Shown here one piece after another: positions 61,529 to 64,000 of a stretch of 64,000 bases of DNA (positions are counted from its first letter, which is position 1; every line of letters begins with the position of its first letter). The translations under genes and the position numbers were made by a program. The stretch covers positions 55,928 to 119,927 of the forward strand of contig CAYVQC010000003.1 in NCBI GenBank assembly GCA_964453995.1, written 5' to 3'. Source of the DNA: SKVR01 sp964453995 (GTDB lineage: Bacteria > Bacteroidota > Bacteroidia > Bacteroidales > UBA7960). The notes under the pieces were generated by a model. That model was not told where the DNA came from and did no database searches. It saw only the letters and a program-made list of their open reading frames with translations.

Positions 61529-63007
61529 TCATTGTTTGATAATTTTGGTTGTAAAGGTCGAGTTGTCAAGATTTAATTTAATAAAGTATATTCCTTCGGG
61601 TTGTTCTGAAATTTCTATTGATGTGTTCTTTGTAAAACTTTTTGATAGTATTTTTCTCCCCATAATGTCATACATTTCAATGGTGGAATGACTGTCTCTG
61701 TTGGTATTTACGTTTAATATATCAGAAGCAGGGTTTGGATAAATTGAAATTTTGGATTGACTTCCTATATATTCTATACTATTCAAAGTATAATTAAACT
61801 CGTCTGAAACTACTTCACAGCCTTCCTGGGAGATATATTTGACTGTATAATTTCCATTTTGTGTTGGTGTAATTGTTTGATGGATTTCACCTTGTAACAG
61901 GGTGTCGTTTAAATACCATTGATTACCTTGTTGATAGCTGGATTGTAGTTGATTTCCAGTGGCTGTAATAATCGGTTTTTCAAGTTTTACCGGAATCAAT
62001 TGTTCTATTAAATTTCTGAGTTCAGTATGAGTTGGTTGAATGCTGCCTAAATTTTTTCTCACAAATAACACGCAAACAATATTTCTGCAACGGTCAATCC
62101 AGGGAGTAAATCCAAATGCTCCCTGACTTCCGAACTGTGTAATTTGTCCGTTGGTTTCTTCTTCTAACCAAACACCATAGCCATATCTGAAATCTTGTCT
62201 TAATGTATCGCCTGAATAGGGAGTGCTAATAAGTGGAACACCATTAGTCTGGTCGCTCTGCATGATTTTTACAGTCAATGAATCAATAATTTGATGGTTC
62301 TTGTGTTTGCCATAATTTAAAAGCATATTTACAATTTTGGCATAATCGGGCATTGTAGTCCCCATACCACCTGCAATACGGAAGTTGGTGGTATTGCCTA
62401 AAGCAACATAGTCAGTATGGCTTAAACCCAAAGGAGTAGCAATTTTTTGTTGAAACAGCGTGTCCCAACGAGTTCCTGTGGCTATTTCTGCCATTCTTCC
62501 TGCAACGTGCATACTTACACCCCCATATTGGAAAGCCGTTCCGGGTGCATAAGCGGTCATTGGTGTGCTTGTTCCAATATTATTTACTGCTTGTTCCAGC
62601 GTGATACTGTTGTCGGATATATAAGGTGATTGTCCTGGCAAACCCGATGTATGACTCATCAACTGATGCAATGTTATAATCGGCTTCCCGCTAAAACCTG
62701 GTAAATAATTTTGCACGGTGTCAGTGGGAGAAAGATAACCCTCATCAATAAGTTTCATGATTAATGCCATGGAAGGCAATTTTGAACCTGAAGCAATTGG
62801 CTGATAAGTATTGTTATTCCAGGTTCCCCAATATTGTTGGTAAATGATGGTGTCATTACGAATAATAATAAAGCCTGCATTTTGTCCTAATTGTCCTATT
62901 GAAGCAATGCTGTCAGTCAAAAGTTGGGTGACAGGAGCTAAGTTTAACTGAGCGTTAACCTGACTCATTGTAAGGGCTAAAATTATCGTTGTTAAAACGT
63001 TTTTCAT
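61529..63007 (-). CDS. secreted serine hydrolase (beta-lactamase class C/esterase type) with T9SS domain
   Basis: Protein of 492 residues from the ATG at 63007 (MKNVLTTIILAL; signal peptide to about 20); an open extension to 63055 is not used. Serine-hydrolase fold with SxxK in ASGSKLPSM (Ser73, Lys76), the Tyr motif as QYGGVSMHVAG, and HTSGLPG after the first motif. About residue 400 on is an Ig-like linker and a T9SS type A sorting domain (ISIYPNPASDILNVN, ending TKIIKQ). Probably a secreted esterase or peptidase rather than a true resistance enzyme. Codon use is visibly more AT-rich than in the hem genes. Confidence 0.9.
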   Translation of the reverse strand: MKNVLTTIILALTMSQVNAQLNLAPVTQLLTDSIASIGQLGQNAGFIIIRNDTIIYQQYWGTWNNNTYQPIASGSKLPSMALIMKLIDEGYLSPTDTVQNYLPGFSGKPIITLHQLMSHTSGLPGQSPYISDNSITLEQAVNNIGTSTPMTAYAPGTAFQYGGVSMHVAGRMAEIATGTRWDTLFQQKIATPLGLSHTDYVALGNTTNFRIAGGMGTTMPDYAKIVNMLLNYGKHKNHQIIDSLTVKIMQSDQTNGVPLISTPYSGDTLRQDFRYGYGVWLEEETNGQITQFGSQGAFGFTPWIDRCRNIVCVLFVRKNLGSIQPTHTELRNLIEQLIPVKLEKPIITATGNQLQSSYQQGNQWYLNDTLLQGEIHQTITPTQNGNYTVKYISQEGCEVVSDEFNYTLNSIEYIGSQSKISIYPNPASDILNVNTNRDSHSTIEMYDIMGRKILSKSFTKNTSIEISEQPEGIYFIKLNLDNSTFTTKIIKQ

Positions 63008-63035
63008 TTTTATTTCTGCCTTTTTTAGGGTTGCT

Positions 63036-63137
63036 GCCCAACGCGGGCTGCTCACCCGTCCACCGCTACAAAAGCCAACGCGTAGCAGTCCCGTACGTAC
63101 GGGACCAAACTTCCACCAAGCCCCGCTATTGTTGGTA
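63036..63137 (-). repeat. attC-like recombination site
   Basis: Read on the minus strand: TACCAAC (R''-like), spacer AATA, GCGGGGCT (L''-like), a structured middle with the 18-bp palindrome GTCCCGTACGTACGGGAC (63088-63105), then AGCCCGC (L') directly followed by GTTGGGC (R', exact GTTRRRY). The asymmetry (spacer only on the R'' side) is that of integron attC sites. Orientation fits a cassette whose gene is the Yip1-like ORF at 63244-63816. R'' departs from RYYYAAC at two places. No integrase is in the window. Confidence 0.5.
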
Positions 63138-63243
63138 TACCATGTTGCACACTGGCATTAATTCTTTTATTATTTGTCAGTTCATTTAATTCAGTAAAAA
63201 TATTGTCTTTATTTGTCAGCAAGATATTAAAACTAAAGAACTT

Positions 63244-63816
63244 TTATCTAATGGTGGTCATTGCATACTGAATTGTCTCTAAAATTGCAATTGGTAGTAA
63301 AGAATTTAGTAGTGCATATCCATATGAATACTTATTAAAAAATGCCAGTCCATAGACAAGTATTCTAAGTCTAATAATCCACAGTATCCATAGAACTATT
63401 GGACTTTGCCATGAAATCAATTCTGGTCGATTCAATAATATTGCTGTCAGTGCTAAGCTTAATCCTAAAATGATTAGAAGGATAAATGGAACCAATGAAA
63501 AGGCTAATGTTAGTCTAATTTCATTTTTTGTGGCTCTGCCTTCAAACAATCTTCCTATAGACCAAAAGAATAATGAAAAAATAGTTCTATAAATGAGCAA
63601 TCCAAATAATCCGGCCAAGAGCATTGAAATTATTAAACTAAAAAACAGATTGAAATTCAACAGTGAACTTATTTCATGAGCTCTCAAAATTCCAACATAC
63701 ATTGACGTGAAAAAAAACAACATATTCATCATGTTATATTTCTTCTTCTCGTCAAGAGTAATTAAGTACTCAAAAGTTTTTCTTGGCCAAAGGCAGGTCG
63801 TTAAAAGTACGTTCAT
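63244..63816 (-). CDS. Yip1-family-like integral membrane protein
   Basis: Protein of 190 residues with a cytoplasmic N-terminus (LWPRKTFEYLITLDEKKKY, like the PRKT start of bacterial Yip1-domain proteins) and about five membrane helices (MLFFFTSMYVGIL, LFFSLIISMLLAGLFGLLIY, LAFSLVPFILLIILGLSLAL, IVLWILWIIRLRILVYGLAFF and a final helix). The function is unknown. Its ATG overlaps the TGA of the 29-codon remnant upstream (ATGA). It is AT-rich and followed by the attC-like site. Confidence 0.65.
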   Translation of the reverse strand: MNVLLTTCLWPRKTFEYLITLDEKKKYNMMNMLFFFTSMYVGILRAHEISSLLNFNLFFSLIISMLLAGLFGLLIYRTIFSLFFWSIGRLFEGRATKNEIRLTLAFSLVPFILLIILGLSLALTAILLNRPELISWQSPIVLWILWIIRLRILVYGLAFFNKYSYGYALLNSLLPIAILETIQYAMTTIR

Positions 63817-63902
63817 TTATTCGTTGGATATTCTTGGTTCCAAAGTTGATTTATCTGTTGAAATTGATTACCAGTTAAATGTTTTGTCTTTATTATTTCC
63901 AT
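63813..63902 (-). pseudogene. 29-codon N-terminal remnant of a GNAT-like acetyltransferase
   Basis: ORF of 29 codons, MEIIKTKHLTGNQFQQINQ then LWNQEYPTNK and TGA. It resembles the first residues of GNAT acetyltransferases in Bacteroidota (MEI-x-K-x-LT-x-x-Q-x-x-QI-x-x-LWN-x-EYP). The rest of the domain is missing, and the reading runs into the Yip1-like gene by a 4-base ATGA overlap. Likely a recombination scar; a functional small leader ORF cannot be excluded. Confidence 0.45.
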
Positions 63903-63942
63903 TTTCAATTTCGTAAAGTTGGTAATTGTTCTCCTTAGCCTT

Positions 63943-64000
63943 GCCCACAACGGCCCTGGCTATGGCAAGTGCGGGATTTTGAAACCGAATCTTTGTCCGC
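63943..64000. repeat. possible second attC-like site, cut by the right edge
   Basis: GCCCACAACGGCCCTGGCTATGG followed by CAAGTGCGGGATTTTGAAAC. Read on the minus strand, it ends in CCGTTGTGGGC, about 40 bases before the remnant ORF, the place expected for the attC of an upstream cassette. The R' box is a poor match to GTTRRRY. The site is incomplete here. Confidence 0.3.

Noticed and set aside
1..64000. tRNA/rRNA genes, riboswitches, phage, restriction or other defence systems
   Set aside because: Looked for throughout; no T-arm consensus, no recognised riboswitch core, and no nuclease, methylase, toxin-antitoxin or phage structural genes were seen.

Overview
The window looks like a chromosomal segment of a Bacteroidota bacterium, probably a Bacteroidales/Marinilabiliales-type anaerobe or facultative anaerobe. 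Support comes from two secreted proteins with C-terminal type IX secretion (T9SS) sorting domains, a DUF349 protein, a fused FeoA-FeoB, lipoproteins with Bacteroidota-style lipoboxes, few strong Shine-Dalgarno sequences, and several upstream regions with the Bacteroidota -7 box TAnnTTTG. No rRNA, tRNA, CRISPR array, insertion sequence, prophage or integrase was seen. The order-level placement is an inference.

Layout. (1) 1-9365, all minus strand: a chemotaxis-type operon read right to left. It holds a 58-codon ORF, a long coiled-coil protein with two CheZ-like DxxxQ motifs, a STAS protein, two tandem CheY paralogues, CheA, CheW, a transmembrane chemoreceptor, a single-domain HPt protein and a response regulator cut by the left edge. 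CheR, CheB and flagellar genes are absent from the window. A lone receiver-domain protein (9662) lies just upstream on the other strand. (2) 10.0-24.7 kb: mixed housekeeping and stress genes: a lipoprotein, a dicarboxylate/amino-acid symporter, ClpB, a bacterial eRF1-like (baeRF, possible ribosome hibernation) protein, a LolC/E-type permease, an outer-membrane barrel, DUF349, a Cys/Met-metabolism PLP enzyme, CoA-binding, OsmC, a thioesterase and DUF1573. Two copies of a 120-147 bp inverted-repeat element flank the symporter/clpB region. (3) 24.9-34.8 kb: a ZIP metal transporter, Dxs, FeoAB with its small Cys-rich partner, a lipoprotein, a secreted ankyrin protein with a probable barrel, and RecQ. 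(4) 34.9-47.1 kb: three large hybrid histidine kinases. One carries a periplasmic binding-protein domain and a degenerate HPt without its histidine; another has an NTF2/SnoaL-like N-terminus. They surround a T9SS-secreted glycoside-hydrolase-like protein. (5) 47-56.7 kb: an orphan ParA, a flavin/PNPOx protein, PAP2, Obg, Adk, Hpt, a phosphoesterase, a tricorn-type protease and a YncE-like propeller lipoprotein. (6) 57.0-61.2 kb: the haem precursor cluster hemA-hemC-hemD-hemB. (7) 61.5-64 kb: AT-rich, accessory-looking DNA with a secreted serine hydrolase, a Yip1-like membrane protein coupled to an acetyltransferase-like 29-codon remnant, and at least one attC-like structured site. It may be the edge of an integron-like cassette array.

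How the parts work together. The chemotaxis cluster should pass signal from the receptor through CheW/CheA to two CheYs, with the DxxxQ protein as a candidate phosphatase and the STAS, HPt and receiver proteins as possible side branches. The output is unknown because no motor genes are visible. The three hybrid kinases have receiver or HPt ends but no DNA-binding domain, so they must signal to partners outside the window. Iron uptake (FeoAB, with a DtxR/MntR-like palindrome at its promoter) and haem-precursor synthesis are both present but lie 27 kb apart.

Limits: all calls are from reading the sequence. No database search, structure prediction or GC calculation was run.
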